Below are positions 1 through 6,714 of a DNA stretch of 13,958 nt, in pieces (the first letter of the stretch is position 1; the number at the start of each line of letters is the position of its first letter). The stretch covers positions 1 to 13,958 of the forward strand of contig PLSH01000156.1 in assembly GCA_003165095.1 (NCBI GenBank), in the 5' to 3' direction. Both the position numbers and the translations under genes were made by a program. The notes beneath the pieces are model-generated. The model ran no database searches. It saw nothing but the letters and a program-made list of their open reading frames with translations, and had not been told where the DNA came from. The DNA comes from Acidobacteriaceae bacterium. GTDB taxonomy: Bacteria; Acidobacteriota; Terriglobia; Terriglobales; Acidobacteriaceae.

Positions 1-411
1 ATAGTTCCATCCTTGAATGATATTGACGATAATGAGCCTGCCGGCCAACACTTCCATGCAGGGAATGTTCGACTCCGAGGCACCGATCTGAAATTTCTGA
101 AGAAGTTCGGCGGCCCGGCAAACCCAATGGCGCCGGTCGCCGGCACGATGGTGATTGAAACCTACCCAGTGCTGGCGATGATCGCCCTTGGCTGGACGCT
201 GCTGGACATGTCGCCACATCCCAGGCCAACAGGCCGGTGCTTGGCCTTTACGGGTTTAGTCGGGGTAACGGCCACAGGCTCGGGTGCGGCCGGCTCATGC
301 GTTGGCACAGGGACGACGACAACGGCACTCCCTCATGTAGTGATAAGTGCAGTAACCGCGCGAATGCCATGGCAGGCGCTGCGTCTCGATTTCGGCTCCG
401 AGAATTCCTAA
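1..411 (+). pseudogene. Possible decayed gene fragment at the left edge
   Basis: One frame is open from the first base to a TAA at 409-411, so any gene here would begin outside the window. Codons up to about base 237 read like real protein, including a hydrophobic stretch ETYPVLAMIALGWTL and then RPTGR. From memory this resembles part of a DUF429-type (RNase H-like, predicted nuclease) family, but I cannot verify that. After about base 238 the translation becomes low-complexity (Gly/Thr/Ala/Ser-rich) and loses any family look, as expected after a frameshift or deletion. A TTG at 13 could be called as a start, but it has no convincing ribosome binding site and lies inside the conserved-looking part of the frame. 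Read as a relic; a chance ORF is the alternative. Confidence 0.3.
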
Positions 412-503
412 CGCAGCGTCGCACGGCAAGACAGGGGTCGGGTTGACCACCTTTACGTCGCAGGCTTGCGGGCAAAGAGTCGCGCGGGCCTTTCAACGAG
501 CGC

Positions 504-542
504 GAATCATTAGATTCCCGCTCACTTCGCAGCGGATGCGAA
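504..542. repeat. Two adjacent short inverted repeats
   Basis: GAATC (504-508) and GATTC (513-517) form a 5-bp inverted repeat with a 4-nt centre. TTCGCA (526-531) and TGCGAA (537-542) form a perfect 6-bp inverted repeat with a 5-nt centre. Their size and spacing fit dimeric repressor operators, but no gene start lies close by. The function is unknown and chance is possible. Confidence 0.3.
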
Positions 543-571
543 ACCCCTTTAAAAGCACTGCTTTTTGGGCA

Positions 572-593
572 TTTTCCGATGGGGTTTTCCGAT
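572..593 (+). repeat. 9-bp direct repeat TTTTCCGAT
   Basis: TTTTCCGAT occurs at 572-580 and again at 585-593, a 13-nt period, just after the inverted repeats at 504-542. A tandem site of this kind could bind a regulator, but no adjacent gene supports this. Confidence 0.3.
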
Positions 594-752
594 CACTACC
601 GGAACCCGCAGCTTCGGGCCAGTCGTAACTGGAAACGCGCGTTGGGCTGTTGTCGTCGACCAAGCATCACGCCCGGGCAGATCGGCGAACGCTATCCTGT
701 GTGCGCAACGCCAAATACAACCCCGGCCGTAACAAACTGTGCAGCGGAGGCA

Positions 753-830
753 ATGGCTCCTAAGAAGAAGGCAGCCCGCACCTCCCAATTCCAAATGGCG
801 GACAGCTACGAATTCAAAAACAGCCGATAG
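753..830 (+). CDS. Doubtful 25-codon basic ORF
   Basis: ATG at 753 to TAG at 828-830 encodes a 25-residue peptide starting MAPKKKAARTS, with a lysine/arginine-rich N-terminus followed by a polar tail. GGAGG at 746-750 precedes the ATG but only 2 nt away, too close for an ideal ribosome binding site. The basic start resembles the N-termini of small DNA-binding or histone-like proteins, so this could be a small protein or the start of a decayed gene. It overlaps no stronger ORF. Low confidence, listed because the region is otherwise empty. Confidence 0.15.
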   Translation: MAPKKKAARTSQFQMADSYEFKNSR

Positions 831-897
831 TCCCATTCGGCCCGATGGGGACACGCAGGACCAGTGGAGCACGCGCGGCACGCTGGTGTGCAACGCT

Positions 898-1335
898 TCA
901 GTGCCGGTAAAGTAAGATGATCACCGCAAGCGCCAGGACTCCGCCACATTCAGCCACCAGATTGAGATCGATGCGACGATCAGATCCCGGGATCGTGATG
1001 GTCATGGGCGGTATTCCGTTCGGGTCTGAAAGAGTTCCTTTGTAGACGCTGCGGCCAGTCAATGCCGCGAAGAATCCGAGCATGGGGATGCTCGCAAGAA
1101 CTGCGGCCAGATAGAAGCGCTGGTCTCGAAGAGGGCCGCCCGCAAGGATTAATATCACTTCGAGCACCGCAAGCAAGGCAAACGCCATGGCCTGCCATAC
1201 CAGATGGAATCTCGCGTGGCCTAGCCATTGAGGATGGGTCGCGTGGGTGCGGTTGAGGTCGATTACCAACGTTGCCAATCCTTGCAGAAAGCATAGAGCA
1301 GCCAGTAAATCGCGGGCCATGGCCTGATTTGTCAC
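898..1335 (-). CDS. Small four-helix membrane protein, third gene of the two-component operon
   Basis: A 145-residue inner-membrane protein of unknown function. Four hydrophobic segments are visible (about residues 10-28, 45-65, 73-93 and 122-144). A conserved-looking loop, GHARFHLVWQ, sits between helices 1 and 2, and a polar loop precedes helix 4. The frame is open further upstream inside the kinase gene, but that part is an Arg/Gly-rich antisense-like translation. I chose the GTG at 1333-1335 because GAGGGGG (1340-1346) sits 4 nt before it. An ATG at 1318-1320, five codons further in, is the alternative. The start is 47 nt after the kinase stop, so it is likely co-transcribed. Small membrane proteins with a HARFH-type loop occur widely as uncharacterised families. 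It may assist signal sensing, but that is inference. Confidence 0.75.
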   Translation of the reverse strand: MTNQAMARDLLAALCFLQGLATLVIDLNRTHATHPQWLGHARFHLVWQAMAFALLAVLEVILILAGGPLRDQRFYLAAVLASIPMLGFFAALTGRSVYKGTLSDPNGIPPMTITIPGSDRRIDLNLVAECGGVLALAVIILLYRH

Positions 1336-1339
1336 AGCA

Positions 1340-1346
1340 CCCCCTC
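1340..1346 (-). promoter_or_regulatory. Ribosome binding site that decides a GTG start
   Basis: On the minus strand GAGGGGG lies 4 nt upstream of the GTG at 1333-1335. It supports that start for the small membrane protein over the ATG at 1318-1320, which has no such motif at the right distance. Confidence 0.5.
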
Positions 1347-1382
1347 GGCGCTTTCCGAAGATGTTCGCGCCACGCCCCTGAA

Positions 1383-2852
1383 TCAAATCGAACCGGAAAT
1401 CGTTGCCACTGAAGTGCGATAACTCTCCTCTGAAGCGAGCGGAAGCGTTATGGCAAGATGGGCTCCGCCACTTTCGCGATTCGCAGCTGCGACGCTTCCT
1501 CCGTGGGCGCGCGCGACCGCCTCGACGAATGCCAAACCAAGCCCGTGCCCAATCGATTGCCGCCCCTTCACCCGGCGCTCGAACAGGTGTGGAAGCACCT
1601 CCGAATCGAATCCCGGTCCATCGTCGTCGAGAATCAACCACGCAGCATCGCCCTCGGCCCGAAGTTCGATCGTGAGTGTAGAGGAGGGCGGAAGGTGATT
1701 CAGCTCATTGTCGAGAAGATTGGCAATCATGCGATGAATCAACGCGGCATCGGCAAAAATCTCCACCGTGCCACTGCTGTGCAGCTTCACCTCAAGACCT
1801 TTTTCCGTCATGGATGGCTCGTAGAGATCGAGCATCACTCTGAGCAACTCGTTCAGATCGATAGCGCTACGTGTAAGTCGGAGCGCGTCCGCCTTGGCCT
1901 CGGCCACGTCCAGCGACTTGTTGAGAAAGTCCGTGAGCCGGTCCAGCTCGTCAATCGCTGAAACAATAGGCTCCGTCTGCTCCCCATCAGTGGCTGTCGA
2001 CAACGACATTTCGAGCTTTCCTCGAATGGCCGTCAGAGGGCTGCGCAAATCATGAGCCAGCGAGTCAGTGATGGTATGCAGCTGGTGGACAGAATTCTCG
2101 ATGCGGTCGAGCATGCGATTCAAAGTCAAAGCCAGGTGGCTCACCTCGTCGTTGCGTTTGGTGGTCGGTACCCGGGCGGTTAAATCCGAGTGGCCGATTC
2201 TTGAGGCGGCCTCGGTAATCCTCCGCACATGGCTCAACATGCGTCGGGTGGTGAGAAACACAATGCCGAAGCCCAGCAGCACAATCAAAAGCCACAGCAG
2301 GAAGAAGCGCGCGCGCAGGTTGCGAAGCACCCGCAGTTCGTCCCGCTCTGACAGGCCCAGGTAAATATGGCTACCATCGCCGACGCGAATGCAAGCCACG
2401 CGAAAAGGAACGGTAAATCCGGAAACCTGCAGGTCGGTGGGACGGTCAGGCGGAACACTGGTCGCCTCGATAGCCTTCAAGTGGTCCTCGCCGCTGCCCG
2501 CGCCAACCCATAGTTTTAGAGATCCGTCGCTCCCCGATTGAAGAAAGAACACGGAATCGTTGGAACCGCTCTCTGATGCCGGTTTGTCGGGCACCTCCCG
2601 AGCCGCAAGCTCCGCCACTTCTCCCACCACGCGGCCATAAAGCGCGTCCTTCGGTGTTCGCTCGGCCACGTCGCCAAGCACTTCCACCTCGCCCGATAGC
2701 CATGCATCGCTGCGGCGCTGAATATCGCCTTCCACAAAGTTCTGGAGAAAGACGAAGACCATCATGGTTCCCCAGGCAAACGCCAGCGTTGCCCACAACG
2801 AAATGCGCCAGGCGGCGCTGCGCATGGGCGTCCTACCGGTCTTTAAGGACAT
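1383..2852 (-). CDS. Sensor histidine kinase (HAMP-HisKA-HATPase_c)
   Basis: An inner-membrane sensor kinase, 489 residues, that autophosphorylates on His and passes phosphate to the response regulator encoded just upstream. Order: TM1 (about 17-38), periplasmic sensor region (about 40-178), TM2 (about 181-201), HAMP (about 202-255), HisKA with the H-box SLAHDLRSPLTAIRG (phospho-His 267), then the ATPase domain. That domain has N-box NLLDNELNH (378-386), G1 DDDGPGF (409-415) and G2 GHGLGLA (435-441). Architecture matches the CusS/QseC/CopS class, but the sensor region has no metal-binding cluster, so the ligand is unknown. The start overlaps the 3' end of the regulator gene by 20 nt; an in-frame ATG at 2823-2825 (MRSAAW) would remove the overlap. 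Operon order is regulator, kinase, small membrane protein. Confidence 0.93.
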   Translation of the reverse strand: MSLKTGRTPMRSAAWRISLWATLAFAWGTMMVFVFLQNFVEGDIQRRSDAWLSGEVEVLGDVAERTPKDALYGRVVGEVAELAAREVPDKPASESGSNDSVFFLQSGSDGSLKLWVGAGSGEDHLKAIEATSVPPDRPTDLQVSGFTVPFRVACIRVGDGSHIYLGLSERDELRVLRNLRARFFLLWLLIVLLGFGIVFLTTRRMLSHVRRITEAASRIGHSDLTARVPTTKRNDEVSHLALTLNRMLDRIENSVHQLHTITDSLAHDLRSPLTAIRGKLEMSLSTATDGEQTEPIVSAIDELDRLTDFLNKSLDVAEAKADALRLTRSAIDLNELLRVMLDLYEPSMTEKGLEVKLHSSGTVEIFADAALIHRMIANLLDNELNHLPPSSTLTIELRAEGDAAWLILDDDGPGFDSEVLPHLFERRVKGRQSIGHGLGLAFVEAVARAHGGSVAAANRESGGAHLAITLPLASEESYRTSVATISGSI

Positions 2853-3510
2853 AACCCACTCCTCGCATGGTTCGAATCAGCGGTTGCTGTCCCATGCCAT
2901 CGACCTTCCCGCGCAGCCGGTAGATATGCACGTCTACTACGTTGGTGTCCGGCTGAATGCGCATGCCCCACACCTTGTCCAGAATCATTGAGCGAGTCAC
3001 CACGCGTCCTGCATTTCTGCACAGATACTCAAGCAGGACGAATTCCTGCTGGGTCAGTTGCAGCGCCTGTCCGCCGCGCGACGCCTCCCGCCTCAACAGA
3101 TCCAATTCAAGATCCAGCACCCGCAATCGTGTTGCCTCGCTATTCGCGGGACTGTTGCGCTTGAGCAGATTGCGGAGTCGCGCCAGCAGTTCCGCAAGCG
3201 CAAACGGTTTAGTCAGATAGTCGTCCCCGCCCTGCTCCAGTCCCCGCACTCGATCATCCACGGATCTGCGCGCAGACAGGATCAATACCGGAGCCTTCAC
3301 GCCTAATTGACGCAAGCGGAGTATCAAGCTGATTCCATCCTGATCGGGCAGTCCAAGGTCGACGATCAGTATGTCGAATGTTCCCTCGACAGCAAGGCGC
3401 TCGGCCGTCTTGCCATCCGAGGCAGCCTCCACCTGGTATCCCGCTTCCTCAAGCGAACGGCGCAGGAAACTTTGTATATCGATTTCGTCTTCAACGAGCA
3501 GAAGGCGCAT
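2833..3510 (-). CDS. OmpR/PhoB-family response regulator
   Basis: A 225-residue cytoplasmic transcription factor. The receiver domain (1-115) has the acidic pair E7/D8, phospho-acceptor D51 (IVDLGLPDQDG), S79 and K101 (LTKPF). The winged-helix DNA-binding domain (about 125-223) has the typical DVHIYRLRGK recognition segment and the terminal TMRGVGYVL hairpin. Length and architecture are standard for the CusR/QseB/PhoP type. The N-terminus MRLLLVEDE is the family's usual start, although no ribosome binding site is visible before it. It is the first gene of the minus-strand operon and divergent from the prenyltransferase/cytochrome operon across a 449-nt spacer, so it could regulate that operon. 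Only its position suggests this. Confidence 0.95.
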   Translation of the reverse strand: MRLLLVEDEIDIQSFLRRSLEEAGYQVEAASDGKTAERLAVEGTFDILIVDLGLPDQDGISLILRLRQLGVKAPVLILSARRSVDDRVRGLEQGGDDYLTKPFALAELLARLRNLLKRNSPANSEATRLRVLDLELDLLRREASRGGQALQLTQQEFVLLEYLCRNAGRVVTRSMILDKVWGMRIQPDTNVVDVHIYRLRGKVDGMGQQPLIRTMRGVGYVLKDR

Positions 3511-3959
3511 GAATGAATATTAGTGCATCTGGAATGTCCCTTTCACGCGCATGCCTCTGATTTCGCTGTTTGCGGTCCGAAATCAACCGACGGTCAGGCC
3601 AAGATGAACATGTTGTCATCCAGGCGTTCATTGCCAGTCATCTCACTTCGCTATGCTTGGACGCAGGCCCGAAGAGTTTCCATGCAGCGAGCCCGCGTGA
3701 GCAGGCGCGGAGACTTGATGGAAACGATATCGATTGCGTTGCGGGCCCTGCATCTTTCCTCATTTTGGCCAGGCGTCCAGGTTGAACGGTTCCGTGAAGA
3801 TGAATGAAACGTCATGGAAACAAGCCGGATTCTGCGCTTTCCAAAGCATTTCTTAGTTCGTCTCACCGGTGAGTTGAAAGCCGCGCGGTCGCGATGGTTG
3901 CGTGACAGGATTTCTCATCACAAACAAGCCGTCTTATCCAGCCATATTGAGGGATCAAA
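3511..3959. other. Divergent intergenic spacer
   Basis: This 449-nt gap must hold the promoters of both the minus-strand two-component operon and the plus-strand seven-gene operon. ORFs in it (for example 3523-3807) have no protein-like composition or ribosome binding site. I could not pick a confident -35/-10 pair on either strand or an obvious tandem OmpR-type repeat. The length is generous for two promoters, so a leader or small RNA is possible but not shown. Confidence 0.5.
3949..3954 (+). promoter_or_regulatory. Ribosome binding site for a TTG start
   Basis: GAGGGA sits 5 nt before TTG at 3960-3962. The next in-frame ATG (Met56) would delete the N-terminal helices of the prenyltransferase, so this site decides the start. 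Confidence 0.6.
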
Positions 3960-4901
3960 TTGCAGTCTGCGAATGTCATCGACCAATTGGATACGAGTTT
4001 TCTTGCGGAAGCATTCAGCTTCTCGTTGCCCTTGCCGGCGGTTCTCGATCCGAGTTTCGAAGACGCGCTTCATCATGTGCTTGACAATCCCGGGAGCCTG
4101 GTCCGTCCCAGATTGGTCTTCCAAATGGCAACCGCCTACGGACTGGAAACCGCCGATGCCCGGTCGCTTGCCGTAGCACTCGAGTACTTTCACACCGCAT
4201 CTCTGCTGTTTGACGACCTGCCCTGCATGGACAATGCATTGGAGCGGCGCGGCGCTCCCTGCACTCATCTCGTATTTGGCGAGGAAGGCGCCATCCTTTC
4301 AGCGCTGGCGTTGATCAATCGCGCCTATGCGCTCACTTGGCGAGCGGTCGCCGATTGCCCTAAAGCCAGACAGGCGCGGGCGCTCGACTTCATCGAACAG
4401 TGTCTCGGCGTCGAAGGGCTGCTCAACGGGCAAAGCCTCGATCTCCATTACTCGGCTCTGCCCCCGGCCCTTGAGTCAACCGAGCGCGTTGCGCGGGGCA
4501 AAACCGTTGCCTTGATCCGGCTGACATTGGCGCTTCCAGCCATGCTGGGCGGCGCTTCGGCCCGCGATCTCCAGCAGATCGAACGCATCTCGGTTTTCTG
4601 GGGCCTCGCTTATCAGATTGTGGACGATCTCAAGGATGTGCTGCAGTGCGAGGGGCAAACTGGAAAGACTTCTACCCGCGATGCCCTGCTCGGCCGCCCG
4701 AATATCGTCTCGGCCATCGGAGTCCGCGGCGCCGTCCAGCGCCTCACCCGGTTCATCGATCTTGGCGACAAGGTGCTGCGCGGTCTTCTTGCTTCGCGGC
4801 CGGAACTTGAGTTTCTGGAGAGGCTGCGCGGCGAACTCCAGCAGGAGCTTGCCAGGGTTACGCGAGATTCCTTTGCCCTGGCGGAGAGAGGCAGGCCGTG
4901 A
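3960..4901 (+). CDS. Short-chain polyprenyl (GGPP-like) diphosphate synthase
   Basis: A soluble, all-helical trans-prenyltransferase of 313 residues, normal for the family, condensing IPP with allylic diphosphates. The first aspartate motif is DDLPCMD (85-91) followed by RRG (97-99); the second is DDLKD (222-226). NGQSLDL (156-162) and K181-T182 are also in place. Ala at position -5 from the first Asp and the two-residue insert in the motif resemble CrtE-type GGPP synthases rather than farnesyl synthase (Tyr at -5 in E. coli IspA). Oddities: the usual IPP-binding GKxxR(P) reads GSLVRP (45-50), so the Lys is Ser, while H103 of the THLVFGE motif is kept; the GKD after the second motif is GKT. 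Activity may therefore be altered. It is the first gene of the operon, and its TGA overlaps the next gene's GTG (GTGA). Confidence 0.9.
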   Translation: MQSANVIDQLDTSFLAEAFSFSLPLPAVLDPSFEDALHHVLDNPGSLVRPRLVFQMATAYGLETADARSLAVALEYFHTASLLFDDLPCMDNALERRGAPCTHLVFGEEGAILSALALINRAYALTWRAVADCPKARQARALDFIEQCLGVEGLLNGQSLDLHYSALPPALESTERVARGKTVALIRLTLALPAMLGGASARDLQQIERISVFWGLAYQIVDDLKDVLQCEGQTGKTSTRDALLGRPNIVSAIGVRGAVQRLTRFIDLGDKVLRGLLASRPELEFLERLRGELQQELARVTRDSFALAERGRP

Positions 4902-6010
4902 TCTTCCTGAAGCTGATTGTGACCAACCTGTTCCGGCATCGCATTCGCTCTCTGATCAGCGTGGCCGGAATCGCCTTCAGCGTGGCCGCGATGCTGACTG
5001 TGGTCACTATCCTGCAAGGCGCGATCGGCATGTTTTCCGGCATTCTCTCCAACGACAGCCAAATCGTCGTCTTTGAGCGCGACGTTTCCGACCTTTTCTT
5101 CAGTAATGTTCCCACCGGCGCCGTCGAGCAGATTGCCGGCTGGCCGATGGTGGAGCATGCCAACCCGGTGCTGTTCGGAATCGTCTCCAGCGCAGGTCAC
5201 CCGATCATCACCTGCTTCGGAGTTACGCCTGAAGACGCGCGCATTCAGAACGCCGAGTGGCTTGAGGGCGATCGCGGCAGCTTCGCGCAGCATGTCGATA
5301 ACGTGGTGCTGGGGGCGCGCGCGGCGGAGTTTCTCTCCGCCGTCCTGGGAAGCCAGGTTCAGATTGGCCATGCGACCTTTCACGTCGTCGGCGTTGTGAA
5401 AACTACCAACGGCTTTGAGGACGGCGGAGTATTCATGCCGCTCGCTTCTGCGCAATCCTTCTTTCACAAGGAAGGAACCTCCTCGGTGATCACCGTCAAG
5501 CTGCGCAACAAGGACGATGCCGCCGCCTTCAAGAAGATGATCGCGACAAACGATCCCAACCTGGTCGCTCTGGAGGATGCGGAGTTTACTCGTTCTTACT
5601 CGCAGTTCAGGATTCTCGAGGCCACTGCCTGGGCGGTTGGGGGCTGCGGACTGCTGCTCGGCGGCCTGGGAGTTGCGAACACCATGATCATGTCGGTGTT
5701 CACGCGGATTCGCGAGGTCGCCATTCTTCGCGTCAACGGCTTCTCTCATACACAGATCGGTGGCGTCATCTTCGGCGAGTCCGCGGCGGTCTCTATCTCC
5801 GGCGCCATGGCGGGGCTGTTGGTTGGAACCGGATTTCTCTACGCGCTCAAGCTGATTCCCGCTTTTGACGGGTACGTAGACACCAGTCTCCATCCGCTCC
5901 TGATGCTGGTCGTGCTCCTGTTGGCTTTCCTTACCGGGGTTGCGGGCGCGCTCTATCCGGCCATCTACGCCATGCGAATCCGTGCGGTGGAGGCGCTTCG
6001 ATTCGAATGA
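4898..6010 (+). CDS. ABC transporter permease, MacB/FtsX type
   Basis: A 370-residue inner-membrane permease. TM1 is near residues 18-40. A large extracytoplasmic domain (about 45-245) follows. Three C-terminal helices follow (about 249-275, 293-318 and 333-360), the third ending in PAIYAMRIRAVEALRFE, the usual family ending. The segment GGLGVANTMIMSVFTRIREVA spans the FtsX-domain coupling region. Such type VII ABC systems do mechanical work on periplasmic or membrane substrates (lipoproteins, antibiotics, peptides) rather than simple transport. GTG start overlaps the synthase stop by 4 nt, and its own TGA overlaps the ATPase ATG (ATGA), implying translational coupling. Only one permease gene is present, so a homodimer is likely. 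No MacA-like adaptor or outer-membrane channel is encoded nearby. The substrate is unknown; a lipid or isoprenoid is suggested only by context. Confidence 0.92.
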   Translation: MIFLKLIVTNLFRHRIRSLISVAGIAFSVAAMLTVVTILQGAIGMFSGILSNDSQIVVFERDVSDLFFSNVPTGAVEQIAGWPMVEHANPVLFGIVSSAGHPIITCFGVTPEDARIQNAEWLEGDRGSFAQHVDNVVLGARAAEFLSAVLGSQVQIGHATFHVVGVVKTTNGFEDGGVFMPLASAQSFFHKEGTSSVITVKLRNKDDAAAFKKMIATNDPNLVALEDAEFTRSYSQFRILEATAWAVGGCGLLLGGLGVANTMIMSVFTRIREVAILRVNGFSHTQIGGVIFGESAAVSISGAMAGLLVGTGFLYALKLIPAFDGYVDTSLHPLLMLVVLLLAFLTGVAGALYPAIYAMRIRAVEALRFE

Positions 6011-6714
6011 GGACTGTTCTCGAACCCGATGGAACCCGGCGCATCGTCCTGCGCGCGACTGATCTGTGGAAGAGCTACGACGAGGGAGCGGTCGCGGTTT
6101 TGAAGGGAGTGGATATCGGTTGTTTCGAGGGCCGGACCGTGGCCCTTTGCGGGCCTTCGGGCTGCGGCAAAAGCACGCTTCTGCATCTGCTGGCCGGACT
6201 GGATTTTCCCGACCAAGGAAAGGTCTGGGTCAACGGAGACGAGGTCAACCCGCACTCGAACCTCCTGCGTCTTCTGCGCCACGAAATCGGTATTGTCTTT
6301 CAGCTCCACAACCTGATTCCCGATCTGACTCTAGCCGAGAATTGCCTTATCCCCACCGTTGCCGCGGGCATCGACCGCCGCACCGCGAAGGCGCGCCTTG
6401 AGGAGCTCGCGGAGCGCACCGGGCTCAGTCATCGGCTCGACCACCGCATTCAGAAACTTTCCGGTGGAGAGCGCCAGCGCACCGCGCTTTGCCGCGCATT
6501 GATGAACCGGCCGAAGATCCTGCTGGCCGATGAGCCCACCGGCTCACTCGACGAGCAAGCCAGCAAAATGGTCTTCGACCTTTTGTACGACATCGTGGCT
6601 ACCGAGGGCGTAACGCTTCTCATGGCCACGCACGATCGCAGTCTTGCCCTGCGCTGCGACCGCATAGTGGAGATGCACGGTGGAAAGATCCATGAACATG
6701 CATACGCTCAATGA
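6007..6714 (+). CDS. ABC transporter ATP-binding protein, LolD/MacB type
   Basis: A 235-residue cytoplasmic ATPase partnering the preceding permease. Walker A GPSGCGKST (49-57), Q-loop Gln99 in GIVFQ, signature LSGGERQR (151-158), Walker B ILLADEPTGSLD (171-182, catalytic Glu176) and switch His209 (ATHD) are all intact, so it should hydrolyse ATP. Length and the DEPTGSLD motif are typical of the LolD/FtsE/MacB group that pairs with FtsX-fold permeases. ATG overlaps the permease stop by 4 nt. The 3' end overlaps the start region of the next gene by about 20 nt. Nothing is missing or unusual in the sequence; what is unusual is its place between a prenyl synthase and haem-protein genes. Confidence 0.95.
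   Translation: MRTVLEPDGTRRIVLRATDLWKSYDEGAVAVLKGVDIGCFEGRTVALCGPSGCGKSTLLHLLAGLDFPDQGKVWVNGDEVNPHSNLLRLLRHEIGIVFQLHNLIPDLTLAENCLIPTVAAGIDRRTAKARLEELAERTGLSHRLDHRIQKLSGGERQRTALCRALMNRPKILLADEPTGSLDEQASKMVFDLLYDIVATEGVTLLMATHDRSLALRCDRIVEMHGGKIHEHAYAQ

Larger units (their letters stand above)
412..897. other. Gene-free stretch with small repeats
   Basis: No ORF here has both a plausible start and a protein-like composition. The several frames open on both strands give arginine-, serine- and cysteine-rich translations typical of antisense or non-coding GC-rich DNA. The stretch contains the inverted and direct repeats listed separately (504-593) and a doubtful 25-codon ORF (753-830). It lies downstream of the minus-strand two-component operon. 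No clear stem plus T-run terminator was found for that operon. Confidence 0.5.

Noticed and set aside
1336..1641. Long N-terminal extension of the small membrane protein into the kinase gene
   Set aside because: The extra residues are an Arg/Gly-rich antisense-like translation inside the conserved kinase ATPase domain, and a GTG with a good ribosome binding site lies at 1333-1335.
3517..3522. TAATAT as a -10 box for the response regulator (minus strand)
   Set aside because: It would place the transcript start at the ATG itself, and no -35 hexamer lies 16-18 nt upstream. A leaderless start is possible but unsupported.
3523..3807. 94-codon ORF in the divergent spacer
   Set aside because: No ribosome binding site, no recognisable composition or motif, and several overlapping alternative frames of similar length.
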